From contig NZ_OX216966.1 of the NCBI RefSeq assembly GCF_945605565.1, forward strand, positions 4,642,001-4,706,000: DNA of 64,000 nucleotides, in the 5' to 3' direction. Positions 52,628 to 61,375 of the stretch are shown piece after piece (the first letter of the stretch is position 1; the number at the start of each line of letters is the position of its first letter). Origin of the DNA: Paenibacillus dendritiformis. GTDB taxonomy: Bacteria > Bacillota > Bacilli > Paenibacillales > Paenibacillaceae. The notes under the pieces were generated by a model. It was not told the DNA's origin and ran no database searches. It worked only from the letters and a program-made list of their open reading frames with translations. Both the position numbers and the translations under genes were made by a program.

Positions 52628-54106
52628 TCAGAGGATGATGGCAATCAGGCCGCCCGATCCTTCGTTGATAATGCGGCCCAGCGTCTCCTGCAGCTTGTAG
52701 CGGGCATTGTCCGGCATCATTGCGATCTTGCCCTGGATGCCTTCCCTGACGATGGAATGGAGGGATCGGCCGAAGATATCGGATTCCCAGATCTTCGTCG
52801 GGTCGTTCTCGAAGTCCTGCATCAGGTAGCGCATCAATTCCTCGCTCTGCCTTTCCGTGCCGATAATCGGCGCGAATTCGGATTCGACGTCGACCCGAAT
52901 CATATGGATGGACGGGGCCGTCGCCTTCAGCCGCACCCCGAAGCGCGTTCCTTGGCGGATCAGCTCCGGCTCGTCGAGAGCCATCTCGCTTAACGTCGGA
53001 GCCGCGATGCCGTAGCCCGTCGTCTTCACCATCTCCAGCGCATCGGCGAACCGGTCATATTCCCGCTTCGCATGGGAGAATTCCTGCATCAGTTGGAGCA
53101 AATGATCCTTGCCCCGTATTTCAACGCCGACGACCTCCATCAATATCTGGTCATACAGCTCATCCGGCGCGTACAAGTCGATTTCGGCCACGCCTTGCCC
53201 CATATCCATCCCGCTAAGTCCGGCGCGGGCGATGAACTCATAGTCCATGAACTGCTGCACGACGCGATCGACATCTCGCAGCCGGCGGATATCCTTGACG
53301 GTATCGCGAACCGAGCTCTCATAGCTGGTGCGCAGCCAGTGGTTGTCATGAAGCACCATGACCCAGCTCGGCAGATTGACATTGACTTCATGAACCGGGA
53401 ATTCGTACAGCACTTCCCGCAGCACGCCCATCACGTCATCTTCACTCATCGTCGCGACGCTGAGAGCCATCACCGGAATATCGTACTTCTCCTGCAGCTC
53501 GTTGCGCAGCGCAACGGTTTCTTCGCTCTTCGGACGCGTCGAGTTGATGACGAGCACGAACGGCTTGCCGACTTCCTTCAGCTCGTTGATGACCCGCTCT
53601 TCGGAGTCGACATACGAATGGCGCGGAATCTCGGCGATCGTACCGTCGGTCGTGACGACAACACCCAGGGTAGAGTGCTCCTGAATGACCTTCCGCGTGC
53701 CGATCTCCGCCGCCTCCTGGAACGGAATCGGATCTTCGAACCACGGCGTATTGATCATCCGCGGTCCGTTCTCGTCTTCATAGCCTTTTGCGCCTTCCAC
53801 GGCGTAACCGACGCAATCCACCAGGCGGACGTTCACTTCCAGTCCTTCCGCCACCTTAATCTGAACCGCATTGTTCGGCACGAACTTCGGTTCCGTCGTC
53901 ATAATTGTTTTGCCCGCAGCGCTCTGCGGCAGTTCGTCGACAGCGCGAATGCGGTCGGATTCATTTGTAATATTCGGGAGAACGACCGTCTCCATGAAGC
54001 GTTTGATAAAAGTCGATTTCCCCGTGCGGACCGCACCGACGACCCCGAGGTAAATATCCCCGCCGGTACGCTCGGCAATGTCCTTAAAGATGTCCACTTT
54101 TTCCAA
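52628..54106 (-). CDS. spoIVA: Stage IV sporulation protein A (spore coat ATPase)
   Basis: 492 residues. SpoIVA is a GTPase-related ATPase that assembles into the basement layer of the spore coat. Walker A is GVVGAVRTGKSTFIKRFMET, the later segments VDCVGYAVEGAKGYEDENGP (Walker B region) and VVTTDGTIAEIPRHSYVDSE are the sporulation-specific GTPase motifs, and the C-terminal half holds the coat-assembly domain ending GSGGLIAIIL. Expected to be made in the mother cell under sigma-E; a candidate sigma-E promoter is at 54371-54399. Confidence 0.97.
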   Translation of the reverse strand: MEKVDIFKDIAERTGGDIYLGVVGAVRTGKSTFIKRFMETVVLPNITNESDRIRAVDELPQSAAGKTIMTTEPKFVPNNAVQIKVAEGLEVNVRLVDCVGYAVEGAKGYEDENGPRMINTPWFEDPIPFQEAAEIGTRKVIQEHSTLGVVVTTDGTIAEIPRHSYVDSEERVINELKEVGKPFVLVINSTRPKSEETVALRNELQEKYDIPVMALSVATMSEDDVMGVLREVLYEFPVHEVNVNLPSWVMVLHDNHWLRTSYESSVRDTVKDIRRLRDVDRVVQQFMDYEFIARAGLSGMDMGQGVAEIDLYAPDELYDQILMEVVGVEIRGKDHLLQLMQEFSHAKREYDRFADALEMVKTTGYGIAAPTLSEMALDEPELIRQGTRFGVRLKATAPSIHMIRVDVESEFAPIIGTERQSEELMRYLMQDFENDPTKIWESDIFGRSLHSIVREGIQGKIAMMPDNARYKLQETLGRIINEGSGGLIAIIL

Positions 54107-54409
54107 TGATATCCCCTCCTCAAAATGTTCCGACGGACAAGAGGCTTTCGTCCGCCTCTCGTCCTTCTGAAACGATTGGCACCGTTGCTAGGATTGAGCT
54201 GTTGCCGTTGTCGCCAGTGTTCTCCGCCGAGACTTCACGTTGTACAAGGGCATTGCGACGCAACTCGTACATGTTTTTGGACTAGTACCATCTTATTTCG
54301 CGCCTCTCGCAAATATGACCCCTAATAGCAACATTTTTCTTCGCCGGGCGCACTCACTCCTTCCAAATCAGTTATATGAAAGTCATAGAAAAGTATGACA
54401 ACGCAAACA
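54107..54409. other. Long intergenic region upstream of spoIVA
   Basis: Around 300 bp between spoIVA and the yphF terminator. It holds the candidate sigma-E promoter at 54371-54399 and otherwise no gene I can support, which implies a leader of about 260 nt. Confidence 0.55.
54371..54399 (-). promoter_or_regulatory. Candidate sigma-E promoter of spoIVA
   Basis: Minus-strand GTCATACT (54399-54392), 13-bp spacer, CATATAAC (54378-54371). This resembles the B. subtilis sigma-E consensus (GTCATATT and CATACAAT). spoIVA is sigma-E dependent in B. subtilis. It sits directly after the yphF terminator. Confidence 0.5.
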
Positions 54410-54438
54410 AGACCGTACGGAAAAATTCCATACGGTCT
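54410..54438 (-). terminator. Terminator after the YphF-like gene
   Basis: AGACCGTACGG and CCATACGGTCT pair with one mismatch around a 7-nt loop, followed on the minus strand by UGUUUG; 33 bp past the stop codon. Confidence 0.65.
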
Positions 54439-54470
54439 TTGTATTGGTCATGCGCTTGCCGGCGCATCGA

Positions 54471-55211
54471 TTACGATTCGGGTTCCGCTTGCGGCCACGG
54501 GGCCCCGTCCTTCCATATGTACGGGACGGATTTGACCGGGACATAGAATGATTTCCCGGTCAGCAGCGGGCGAAGATCGGTTCCGTCCTCGGCAGGCGGC
54601 TTATCCCCCGCCTCGATCACCTGCATCAGCTCGATCGCGTAATCGGCATAGACGCGTCCCTGCTCATCCATCATAAGCGTCAACGGTTCTCCGCTGAACG
54701 GATTTCTCACGTTCGACGGCTTGAGATCGGCGGCGGCTTCATCGATGCGATAGAATCCGGGGTAGGCCTCCTCCTTCGAAGGCAGGCGTCCCTCCTTGCG
54801 CTTGTAGGAATCGACGGCACGGGCGGCATCGTTCACATATTGCGCCACCGCCAAATCCATGATGCGAACCTTCGGCTCCGTTTCTTCGTCGATAATGAGA
54901 TAGGAACCGGTACCGCCCGCCTCGAACGCGCTGGCCGGTGTGGCGCTCAGCTTGCCGCTGCGCTTCAGCACCTCGAAGTCAACGCGGAATTTCTCATAGC
55001 GGGGAACTTCCTCTTCGCTGTTCTGTATCGGGAGCAGCCCGGTATCCTTCAAATATTCATCCACGGCGCTCTGCACGAGCAGCACGCCCTCGCGGGCGGA
55101 CTGCTGATTCTCCTTCCGCAACTCCTTTGGATACATGCATCCTTGCAGCAGCGCCAGCAATAGAGCGGTTACAGCCACGATGCCAGTCCTTCGTTGTCGG
55201 TTCACTCTCAT
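54471..55211 (-). CDS. yphF: YphF-like DUF3939 lipoprotein
   Basis: 246 residues. The N-terminus is a lipoprotein signal: basic start, hydrophobic core (TGIVAVTALLLALLQGC) with the lipobox LLQGC, so Cys25 would be lipidated and the protein held on the outer face of the membrane. The body (NQQSAREGVLLVQSAVDEYL, YKRKEGRLPSKEEAYPGFY, NPFSGEPLTLMMDEQGRVY) matches YphF (DUF3939). It lies between spoIVA and gpsA as in B. subtilis, now with extra genes between. Its function is unknown. Confidence 0.8.
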   Translation of the reverse strand: MRVNRQRRTGIVAVTALLLALLQGCMYPKELRKENQQSAREGVLLVQSAVDEYLKDTGLLPIQNSEEEVPRYEKFRVDFEVLKRSGKLSATPASAFEAGGTGSYLIIDEETEPKVRIMDLAVAQYVNDAARAVDSYKRKEGRLPSKEEAYPGFYRIDEAAADLKPSNVRNPFSGEPLTLMMDEQGRVYADYAIELMQVIEAGDKPPAEDGTDLRPLLTGKSFYVPVKSVPYIWKDGAPWPQAEPES

Positions 55212-55284
55212 TCCCTCCAGCCTGTTTCTATTAGAGGTTGCTTCAGTTGAAAACTTGCCTATTTATATATGTATTATTGGCCAC

Positions 55285-55641
55285 CTACCACAGCGCGTCC
55301 TCGCCGCGCTGTTCCTCCAGCTTGCGGCGGACGAGCGCTTTCAACGGATCTTCCGGCACCTCGACCGTTACGCTTCCCGTTCGGCCGCTCAGCCGGACCT
55401 GGCACGCAAGGCGAGCGCCAAGCGTCTCCTCCATCCCCATCTTCCGCACCTCAGGCGGCGTCGGCGCCGTGACGGCATGCGCATCGCCGGACACGTTCAC
55501 CTTGCACAGGAGGCAGCCCGCTTTGCCTCCGCAGCGCGTTCGTACGGCGACTCCGGCCTGACGGGCGGCCGCCAGTATCGTCGTCGGCCGGGTGACATCA
55601 ATGACTTTGCCGGCCGGCATGAATGTTACGCGCGTTCCCAC
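55285..55641 (-). CDS. 2Fe-2S ferredoxin-domain protein
   Basis: 118 residues with a plant-type ferredoxin fold. Cluster ligands are in RTRCGGKAGCLLCKV (C-x5-C-x2-C) with the fourth Cys in RLACQVRLSG, and the N-terminal VTRPTTILAAARQAG is the usual beta-alpha. There is no membrane segment, so it is a soluble electron carrier. Partner enzyme is not evident. A second such gene lies at 56465, on the other side of a nucleotidyltransferase-like gene. Both are extra compared with the B. subtilis spoIVA-gpsA interval. Confidence 0.82.
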   Translation of the reverse strand: MGTRVTFMPAGKVIDVTRPTTILAAARQAGVAVRTRCGGKAGCLLCKVNVSGDAHAVTAPTPPEVRKMGMEETLGARLACQVRLSGRTGSVTVEVPEDPLKALVRRKLEEQRGEDALW

Positions 55642-55732
55642 AGCGCCATCTCCTTTTCACTGCAACCTGCTCGGGCTGAAAGCCGGCCTTTTTGAACATA
55701 CATTTCTATTCTTCCACTGATTCCCGAACGGT

Positions 55733-56344
55733 TCAGTTCGGGATGATGCCGGCCAACACCTGCGGACAGAGCACATACAGCCGCTCCGCGAAGCTCGAGC
55801 TGGCCTGGCAGCGGTTCCACACGGCCCGCATCGCCTCGACATGCTTATCCGGATCACGATTGATGACGCGCACGATGGCCTCCGTTCGATCCTCCCGCTC
55901 GCGCAAGAGGTTGAAGACCAGCTCATGCGCCAGCGGCATCAGCCGGATGATGTGGCGGCCGAGTGCATACTCCGGCCCGACGGGCCACAGCCCTTCGATA
56001 ATCACCGTCTCATAGCGGCATTGCGGCGTCGTGACCGTGAAGCTCCCGACCAGCTCGGCCGTAACCCGCTCATGGCGGTAATGGCTTAACAGCGAGCGAT
56101 AGCGGTCGGTGACGCTCCATTCCGGCTCATCCGTCGACCAGGCGGCCCAGGCGCGGTGCAGGGAACCCGCCTCCTCTTCATCGGCATACACATCGATGTC
56201 CCGCGGCTCGCGGTCGATATCCACGCCTTGCAGGACCAAGCCGCAGCTCCCGCCCAGCATCCAAGGCAGCGTCTCCGGCGGGCAGGCCTCCGTCAAAAGG
56301 CGGATACTATTCTCAAGCGAATGAGACAATGAATGTTCGTTCAT
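55733..56344 (-). CDS. Nucleotidyltransferase-like protein
   Basis: 203 residues. WMLGGSCGLVLQGVDI and REPRDIDVYADEEEAGSLHR resemble the minimal nucleotidyltransferase head (GG-S plus D-x-D). The rest (LMPLAHELVFNLLREREDRT) is helical. Many such stand-alone proteins act on small substrates or RNA, and some are remnants of toxin or resistance modules; the substrate cannot be given. It is a single gene flanked by two ferredoxin genes in the same direction. Confidence 0.7.
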   Translation of the reverse strand: MNEHSLSHSLENSIRLLTEACPPETLPWMLGGSCGLVLQGVDIDREPRDIDVYADEEEAGSLHRAWAAWSTDEPEWSVTDRYRSLLSHYRHERVTAELVGSFTVTTPQCRYETVIIEGLWPVGPEYALGRHIIRLMPLAHELVFNLLREREDRTEAIVRVINRDPDKHVEAMRAVWNRCQASSSFAERLYVLCPQVLAGIIPN

Positions 56345-56464
56345 GCGGCGTGCTCCATTTCTTCTGTGAATCTTGACGCGGCGTGAGGGGCATGAAGCCC
56401 GTCCACAACACGTGCAAATGATGAAGTCCCCGTAATGATGGACAGGTAAATAGACGCAGCTGCG

Positions 56465-56767
56465 TCATCCAAAATACGGCTTATGTATCGCTTCTACCTG
56501 ACCGTCCTTGACCACCGTCGTCTGACAGGCCAGCCGGTAGCCTTGATGGAATTCGTCCTCCTCCATCCGGTTCCATTCCGCATCGGTGACATCGCCCAGG
56601 TTGTCGTAGCCGGAGACAATCTGACAGCGGCAGCGGGCGCAGGTCCCCCGCGTGCAGGAATAGGCCCAGTCCACCTTGGCCTGGATCGCGGCTTCAAGCA
56701 GCGTTGTTCCGACCGGCACTGTCACGGTAGCCTCTCGTTCACGTCCCCGTACCTTAATGTCTGCCAT
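56465..56767 (-). CDS. 2Fe-2S ferredoxin-domain protein
   Basis: 100 residues, soluble. VPVGTTLLEAAIQAKVDWAY leads into SCTRGTCARCRCQIVSG (C-x4-C-x2-C) and the last ligand in GYRLACQTTVVKDGQVEAIH. This is a small plant-type ferredoxin related to the one at 55285 but clearly distinct in sequence. The cognate reductase is not in the window. ATG at 56767 follows a GGAGGAA site. Confidence 0.85.
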   Translation of the reverse strand: MADIKVRGREREATVTVPVGTTLLEAAIQAKVDWAYSCTRGTCARCRCQIVSGYDNLGDVTDAEWNRMEEDEFHQGYRLACQTTVVKDGQVEAIHKPYFG

Positions 56768-56801
56768 AACCGGTTATTCCTCCTGAATATGCGTATTGTG
56801 A

Positions 56802-56981
56802 TTACATAATGGAAATCAGGCCGTACAGCATCCCGGCCAATAACATAATGAATGCGACAAACGATAGAATGCCTTTGACCCAGCCCTTGGTTTTCGTTCG
56901 GGCGAACATGATTAAAAAGGCGGAAAAAGCCATGAGGCCGATTCCGATAAACGATACCCACATCTTCGTCATACCATCCAT
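56802..56981 (-). CDS. yphE: DUF2768 small membrane protein YphE
   Basis: 59 residues from ATG 56981, which is 11 nt after GGGAG; an upstream ATG at 56999 sits too close to a GAGG to be preferred. Two membrane helices (MWVSFIGIGLMAFSAFLIMF and GILSFVAFIMLLAGMLYGLI) joined by a basic loop match YphE/DUF2768, found next to gpsA in Bacillus. Function unknown. Confidence 0.7.
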   Translation of the reverse strand: MDGMTKMWVSFIGIGLMAFSAFLIMFARTKTKGWVKGILSFVAFIMLLAGMLYGLISIM

Positions 56982-57130
56982 AGTCTCTGATTCTCCCATT
57001 CCTCACAAACTGCTCCCATTATACCATTCGTATCCGCAGAAGAAAACGAGAGTGGATGATTCAACTGGCGGCATTCTGAAGTTTGATCAGGATAACTTGT
57101 TTGCGCTTCATGCAACCCAGCGTTTCCTAA

Positions 57131-57168
57131 CCAAAAAAATAAGCAGCGCAAGCATCCGCTCACGCTGC
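57131..57168 (-). terminator. Intrinsic terminator after spoVIF
   Basis: GCAGCG/CGCTGC (57143-57168) with inner AGC/GCT pairing, then a long U-run on the minus strand (57139-57133). It is 24 bp past the spoVIF stop. Confidence 0.8.
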
Positions 57169-57191
57169 CGGCCGGTTCGGGACGGTAACCG

Positions 57192-57470
57192 CTACTTCTT
57201 CATCATCATTTTCATCAACGCTTCCATGTTGTTCGGATTCATGCCGCTCTTCTTCACGGCGCTGACAATATCATTTATCGTAGATTCCGTCACGGGAAGC
57301 TTCGCCACCGAAGCAACCTGCTTGATGAGCTGGCGCAGTTGGGCCTCGCTTTGAAGCGTGGAAGGCTTAACCGAGCCGGCAAGCCTTTTGATTTGGTTTT
57401 CGGTTATGTTCTTGCCGGCTTTTCTGTTAATCTTGTTCAAAGCATCCTTCGGGAATTTGTTGTTCGACAT
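57192..57470 (-). CDS. spoVIF: Stage VI sporulation protein F
   Basis: 92 residues from ATG 57470, after GAGGAGGGAG. All-helical: DALNKINRKAGKNITENQIK, then STLQSEAQLRQLIKQVASVA and STINDIVSAVKKSGMNPNNM, ending in a methionine-rich MKMMMKK tail, as in SpoVIF/YjcC. That protein promotes late GerE-dependent coat gene expression in B. subtilis. Here it lies beside gpsA and not in its B. subtilis position. The assignment is from pattern and length and is fairly good. Confidence 0.75.
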   Translation of the reverse strand: MSNNKFPKDALNKINRKAGKNITENQIKRLAGSVKPSTLQSEAQLRQLIKQVASVAKLPVTESTINDIVSAVKKSGMNPNNMEALMKMMMKK

Positions 57471-57565
57471 ATACTCCCTCCTCAAGTCTGTTTACCTATA
57501 ATGTATGAACAGACTTCAAGGGAGGTGAGAGATACCGCCGGATTTCCGCATTCTTCCTTGAACGA

Positions 57566-58591
57566 TCAGGACCAGGTAGCCACTTCTTCGATCTCATGCT
57601 TGCGTACGCGGCCCATCAAATATTCGACCGCCGTCTTCGCTTCCCTGCCTTCGAACAGGACGCGATACAGCTGCTCGGTAATCGGCATCTGCACCCCGTA
57701 TTGCTCGGACAGACGGTAAGCCGCCTTCGTCGTGCGGATGCCTTCGACGACCATCCCCATCCGGGACAAGACGTCGTCCACAGCCATGCCTTGCCCTATC
57801 ATCGAGCCGGCGCGCCAATTGCGGCTATGCTGGCTCGTACAGGTGACGACAAGGTCGCCGACGCCGGCCAGGCCCGCAAACGTAAGCGCATTGGCGCCCA
57901 TTTTCGTTCCGAGACGCGCGATCTCGGCCAATCCGCGAGTCAGCAGGGCCGCTTTGGCGTTATCGCCGAAGCCGAGCCCATCAGACAGCCCTGCGCCCAG
58001 CGCAATAATATTTTTGAGCGAGCCGGCCAACTCGACACCCAGCACATCGGGATTCGTGTACACCCGGAAGAAGGTGTCATTCATGAACAGATCCTGCGCC
58101 TGTTCCGCCGTCTCCAAGCCGGCGGAAGCGACGACTACCGTCGTCGGGCACTGCAGAACCACTTCCTCCGCATGACTCGGCCCCGACAGGACCGCGATGC
58201 GCTCCAAGCTGCATTCGAGCTCCGCAGCCAACACTTCCGACATGCGGGCCAGCGACTCGGTCTCGAAGCCTTTGGTCGCATGGACGATAATCATCTCATC
58301 CGTAACATACGGCTTCATCTGGCCAGCCACTTGGCGCATGGCAGAAGAAGGCGCCACGACAACGCATGCCGCGGCCCCCTCCATCGCTTCCTGCATGCTG
58401 CAGGTCGACTTCAAGCCCGGGTGAAGCACGACGTCCGGCAAATATTTTCCGTTGCGATGCTTCTCATTAATTTCTTCCGCTTGGTCGCAATGGCGTGTCC
58501 ATAAATACACGTCATGCCCATTTTGCGCAAGCACCTCACTGAGTGCCGTCCCCCAGCTTCCGGCGACGAGCACGGCAACTTTAGCGGACAC
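57566..58591 (-). CDS. gpsA: NAD(P)-dependent glycerol-3-phosphate dehydrogenase
   Basis: Makes sn-glycerol 3-phosphate for phospholipids. 341 residues. The N-terminus reads VAVLVAGSWGTALSEVLAQN; the first glycine of the usual G-x-G-x-x-G is valine (GTC) here. IIVHATKGFETESL, AVLSGPSHAEEV, GVELAGSLKNIIALGAGLSD (catalytic lysine), and TFAGLAGVGDLVVTCTS are intact. The GTG start at 58589-58591 lies 11 nt inside the plsY end, giving the plsY-gpsA pair. Confidence 0.95.
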   Translation of the reverse strand: MSAKVAVLVAGSWGTALSEVLAQNGHDVYLWTRHCDQAEEINEKHRNGKYLPDVVLHPGLKSTCSMQEAMEGAAACVVVAPSSAMRQVAGQMKPYVTDEMIIVHATKGFETESLARMSEVLAAELECSLERIAVLSGPSHAEEVVLQCPTTVVVASAGLETAEQAQDLFMNDTFFRVYTNPDVLGVELAGSLKNIIALGAGLSDGLGFGDNAKAALLTRGLAEIARLGTKMGANALTFAGLAGVGDLVVTCTSQHSRNWRAGSMIGQGMAVDDVLSRMGMVVEGIRTTKAAYRLSEQYGVQMPITEQLYRVLFEGREAKTAVEYLMGRVRKHEIEEVATWS

Positions 58592-59195
58592 GTGGCACCT
58601 CTCCTTTCTTCGAGCCGAGGCGGTTCTCCGTGCCTCTCCACAGCTTCATAATATTGCTTCGGTGACGATAGAAGGCGAACGCGCAAATAAGCAGGCTTCC
58701 CCAAAATATCGGCCACTCATAACGAAAAATCAAAATAAAGACCGGTGTCAGCAGCGTGAAAATAAGCGAGCCGAGGGACACATACCGCTTCCAGACAATC
58801 GAGGCGATGGCCAGCACGCCTGCCGTGAAGGCAGGCCAAAAAGCTAGCATCGCCAGGACGCCGATCGTCGTCGCGATCCCTTTGCCGCCGCGAAAACGGA
58901 AGTACACCGGCCAGTTATGGCCGGCAATCGCCGCGATGCCGCACCCGACCATCACCCAGGCATTATCGGCCAGCCACCATCCAAGCAGCACGGCAATAAT
59001 TCCTTTGACCGCATCCAGCAGCAGCACGCAGATGGCCGGTCCCTTGCCCAGCACGCGCAGCGTGTTGGTCGCGCCGGCATTGCCGCTCCCATGCTGCCGG
59101 ATATCGATCCCGCGCAGCCATTTGGCGAACAGCAGGCTGAAGCTGATTGAACCGATTAAATAACTTGCCATTATGGCAATGATTGAATATACCAA
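58581..59195 (-). CDS. plsY: Glycerol-3-phosphate acyltransferase PlsY
   Basis: Transfers acyl groups from acyl-phosphate to glycerol 3-phosphate, first step of phospholipid synthesis, integral membrane. 204 residues with five or six helices. The family motifs are SYLIGSISFSLLFAKWLRGI, DIRQHGSGNAGATNTLRVLG, GHNWPVYFRFRGGKGIATTI and the later RYVSLGSL. TTG start at 59195 with AGGGGAG 7 nt before. It overlaps gpsA, so the enzyme that makes glycerol 3-phosphate and the one that uses it are co-expressed. Confidence 0.95.
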   Translation of the reverse strand: MVYSIIAIMASYLIGSISFSLLFAKWLRGIDIRQHGSGNAGATNTLRVLGKGPAICVLLLDAVKGIIAVLLGWWLADNAWVMVGCGIAAIAGHNWPVYFRFRGGKGIATTIGVLAMLAFWPAFTAGVLAIASIVWKRYVSLGSLIFTLLTPVFILIFRYEWPIFWGSLLICAFAFYRHRSNIMKLWRGTENRLGSKKGEVPRVR

Positions 59196-59207
59196 TTCCG
59201 TTCTCCC

Positions 59208-60530
59208 CTAACCTTCATCGGATTTGCGGCGGGTGAACAGCCTTATCGGCGTGCCCTCGAAGTCGAACGACGTCCGAATCCGGTTCTCCAAATAGCGCTC
59301 GTAGGAGAAATGCATCAGTTCCGGGTCGTTGACGAAGATGACAATCGTCGGCGGCTTCACCGCAACCTGCGTCGCATAATTAATGCGCAGTCGTCTGCCT
59401 TTATCCGTTGGCGGAGGGTTGTAAGCGACCGCATCACTGACAACATCGTTGAGGAGATGGGTCGGTATGCGCTTCGCGTGCTGCTCGGCAACATGCTCGA
59501 TGACCGGAAGCAGCTTGTGAAGCCGCTGCTTCGTCTTAGCGGACAAGAAGACGATGGGCGCATAAGGCATGAACAGGAAATGATCGCGAATCTTCGTCTC
59601 GAATTCATGCATCGTGCGATCGTTCTTCTCGACGACATCCCATTTATTGACGACAAAGAGCGCCGCCTTGCCTGCCTCATGGGCATAGCCTGCAATATGC
59701 TTGTCTTGCTCAATGATGCCTTCTTCGCCGTTGATGACGACAAGGACGACATCGGCCCGCTCGATCGCTTTCATGGAGCGCATGACGCTGTACTTCTCGG
59801 TCGTCTCGTACACCTTGCCGCGCTTGCGCATTCCGGCCGTATCGATCAGCACGAACCGCTGTCCGTCTTTCTCGAACGGAGTATCGATCGCGTCGCGCGT
59901 CGTGCCGGCAATATCGCTCACAATGACGCGGTCCTCGCCTAATATGGCATTGACAAGCGAGGATTTGCCTACGTTCGGTCTTCCGATCAGGGCGACCCGG
60001 ATAACATCCTCATCGTACTCTTCCTCGGTCGTCTCAGGGAACCGGTGGACCACTTCATCCAACAAATCGCCAAGTCCTGTGCCGTGCGAACCGGAGATAG
60101 GCACCGGATCCCCGAATCCAAGACTGTAAAATTCATAAACATCGTCCATGCGTTGCAAGTTGTCTACTTTGTTAATCGCAAGAACTACCGGCTTGCCGGA
60201 ACGGAACAGAATCTCAGCCACTTCCTCGTCCGCCTGGGTTACGCCGCTCTTCGCTTCGCACATGAAAACAATGACATCCGCTTCTTCAATGGCCAACTCG
60301 GCCTGCACACGGATGGAGCGGAGCATCTCGTCTTCGCCGTACACTTCAATTCCGCCCGTGTCAATAACGTTGAACGGCTTGCCATTCCATTCGCCCGTTC
60401 CGTAAATACGGTCGCGTGTCACGCCAGGCTTGTCCTCCACTATGGCCAAACGGTCGCCGATGACTCGGTTAAAAATGGTGGACTTGCCGACGTTCGGCCG
60501 CCCGACAATGGCAACAACGGGTTTTGCCAT
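59208..60530 (-). CDS. der: GTPase Der (EngA)
   Basis: Two tandem GTPase domains and a KH-like C-terminus, needed for 50S ribosome assembly. 440 residues from ATG 60530, 8 nt after GAGGAG. First G domain: [33 protein letters not shown]. Second: [35 protein letters not shown]. The tail contains [20 protein letters not shown]. Its place upstream of plsY-gpsA is that of B. subtilis. Confidence 0.97.
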   Translation of the reverse strand: MAKPVVAIVGRPNVGKSTIFNRVIGDRLAIVEDKPGVTRDRIYGTGEWNGKPFNVIDTGGIEVYGEDEMLRSIRVQAELAIEEADVIVFMCEAKSGVTQADEEVAEILFRSGKPVVLAINKVDNLQRMDDVYEFYSLGFGDPVPISGSHGTGLGDLLDEVVHRFPETTEEEYDEDVIRVALIGRPNVGKSSLVNAILGEDRVIVSDIAGTTRDAIDTPFEKDGQRFVLIDTAGMRKRGKVYETTEKYSVMRSMKAIERADVVLVVINGEEGIIEQDKHIAGYAHEAGKAALFVVNKWDVVEKNDRTMHEFETKIRDHFLFMPYAPIVFLSAKTKQRLHKLLPVIEHVAEQHAKRIPTHLLNDVVSDAVAYNPPPTDKGRRLRINYATQVAVKPPTIVIFVNDPELMHFSYERYLENRIRTSFDFEGTPIRLFTRRKSDEG

Positions 60531-60670
60531 GCAGTTCACTCCTCATCTCTAATGCAACATCTACACGTAGTTCATCATATCAAAAAATCAGCACCTTGGC
60601 TAACCAATTTGCAGGAGACCTGACTAATTTGTAGCTTTGATTTGTCCGGCACTTACAATGCGCCGCCGGC

Positions 60671-61276
60671 TCATTGCAAGCGCGTCTGAATCCATTTGTG
60701 CCGGGACCATTCGATGACGGCAGACAGCAGCCGGACGGTCACAAACATGAGCCACCACGCATCCTGCACGGCGGCGCTGCCGAATTCGGCGGCAGAGGAC
60801 ATTTTCAATTGAATGAGTCCTTCGCCTGCCGTAAGCCCCAGCGTCAGCATGATCCACTGATGCGTCCAGTCCCGGGAGCACAGCAGCACGATCGCGATAA
60901 TCATCAGGTAGGCGACGCTGTGGACCGGGAGAAGCGGAAGCGGCCAGACCGCCGACTGGGACAGCAGCGCCGTCCACAGCCAGACCGCGCCGATCAATAC
61001 GATCCGCCCGGCCAGAACGAACATGATCCAGCCGGAGGCTTCCGCCTGCATGCCGGCCAGACTTCCCGCGATCATGCACCATAGCAGCCACACCGGCTGA
61101 ATCCCGTGTCCTTCCGGGAGCAGCCCGAAGCCGGCATCATGATAGAACAGCCAGAACAGTCCGACCAGGAGCAGAACCGATCGGGCGGTTCCGGGCAGCA
61201 GCACATCCCTCCATCCCGTCGCCATCAATATGGCACAGCAGAGCCACAAAATGAATGACAGCATCCCCGGCAACAC
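60671..61276 (-). CDS. YphA-like multi-pass membrane protein
   Basis: 201 residues with six or so hydrophobic helices, rich in Trp and Leu (FILWLCCAILMATGWRDVLL, PVWLLWCMIAGSLAGMQAEA, SVAYLMIIAIVLLCSRDW). No transporter motif. YphA of B. subtilis is a membrane protein at the same place between rpsA and der, so this is probably its orthologue, but weak sequence conservation keeps it tentative. The function is unknown. Confidence 0.68.
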   Translation of the reverse strand: MLPGMLSFILWLCCAILMATGWRDVLLPGTARSVLLLVGLFWLFYHDAGFGLLPEGHGIQPVWLLWCMIAGSLAGMQAEASGWIMFVLAGRIVLIGAVWLWTALLSQSAVWPLPLLPVHSVAYLMIIAIVLLCSRDWTHQWIMLTLGLTAGEGLIQLKMSSAAEFGSAAVQDAWWLMFVTVRLLSAVIEWSRHKWIQTRLQ

Positions 61277-61321
61277 ATCGCTTCAACTCCGATTCCTTTT
61301 TTGCTTATTATTTGAAGGAGT

Positions 61322-61359
61322 CTGCAAAAATAAACGGCGGGCTCCTGAGGAGCCCGCCG
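61322..61359 (-). terminator. Strong intrinsic terminator of rpsA
   Basis: CGGCGGGCTCC and GGAGCCCGCCG pair perfectly (61335-61359) around a 3-nt loop, followed on the minus strand by UUUAUUUUUGC. It starts 16 bp past the rpsA stop. Confidence 0.85.
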
Positions 61360-61375
61360 AAGGACACGGATTCGA

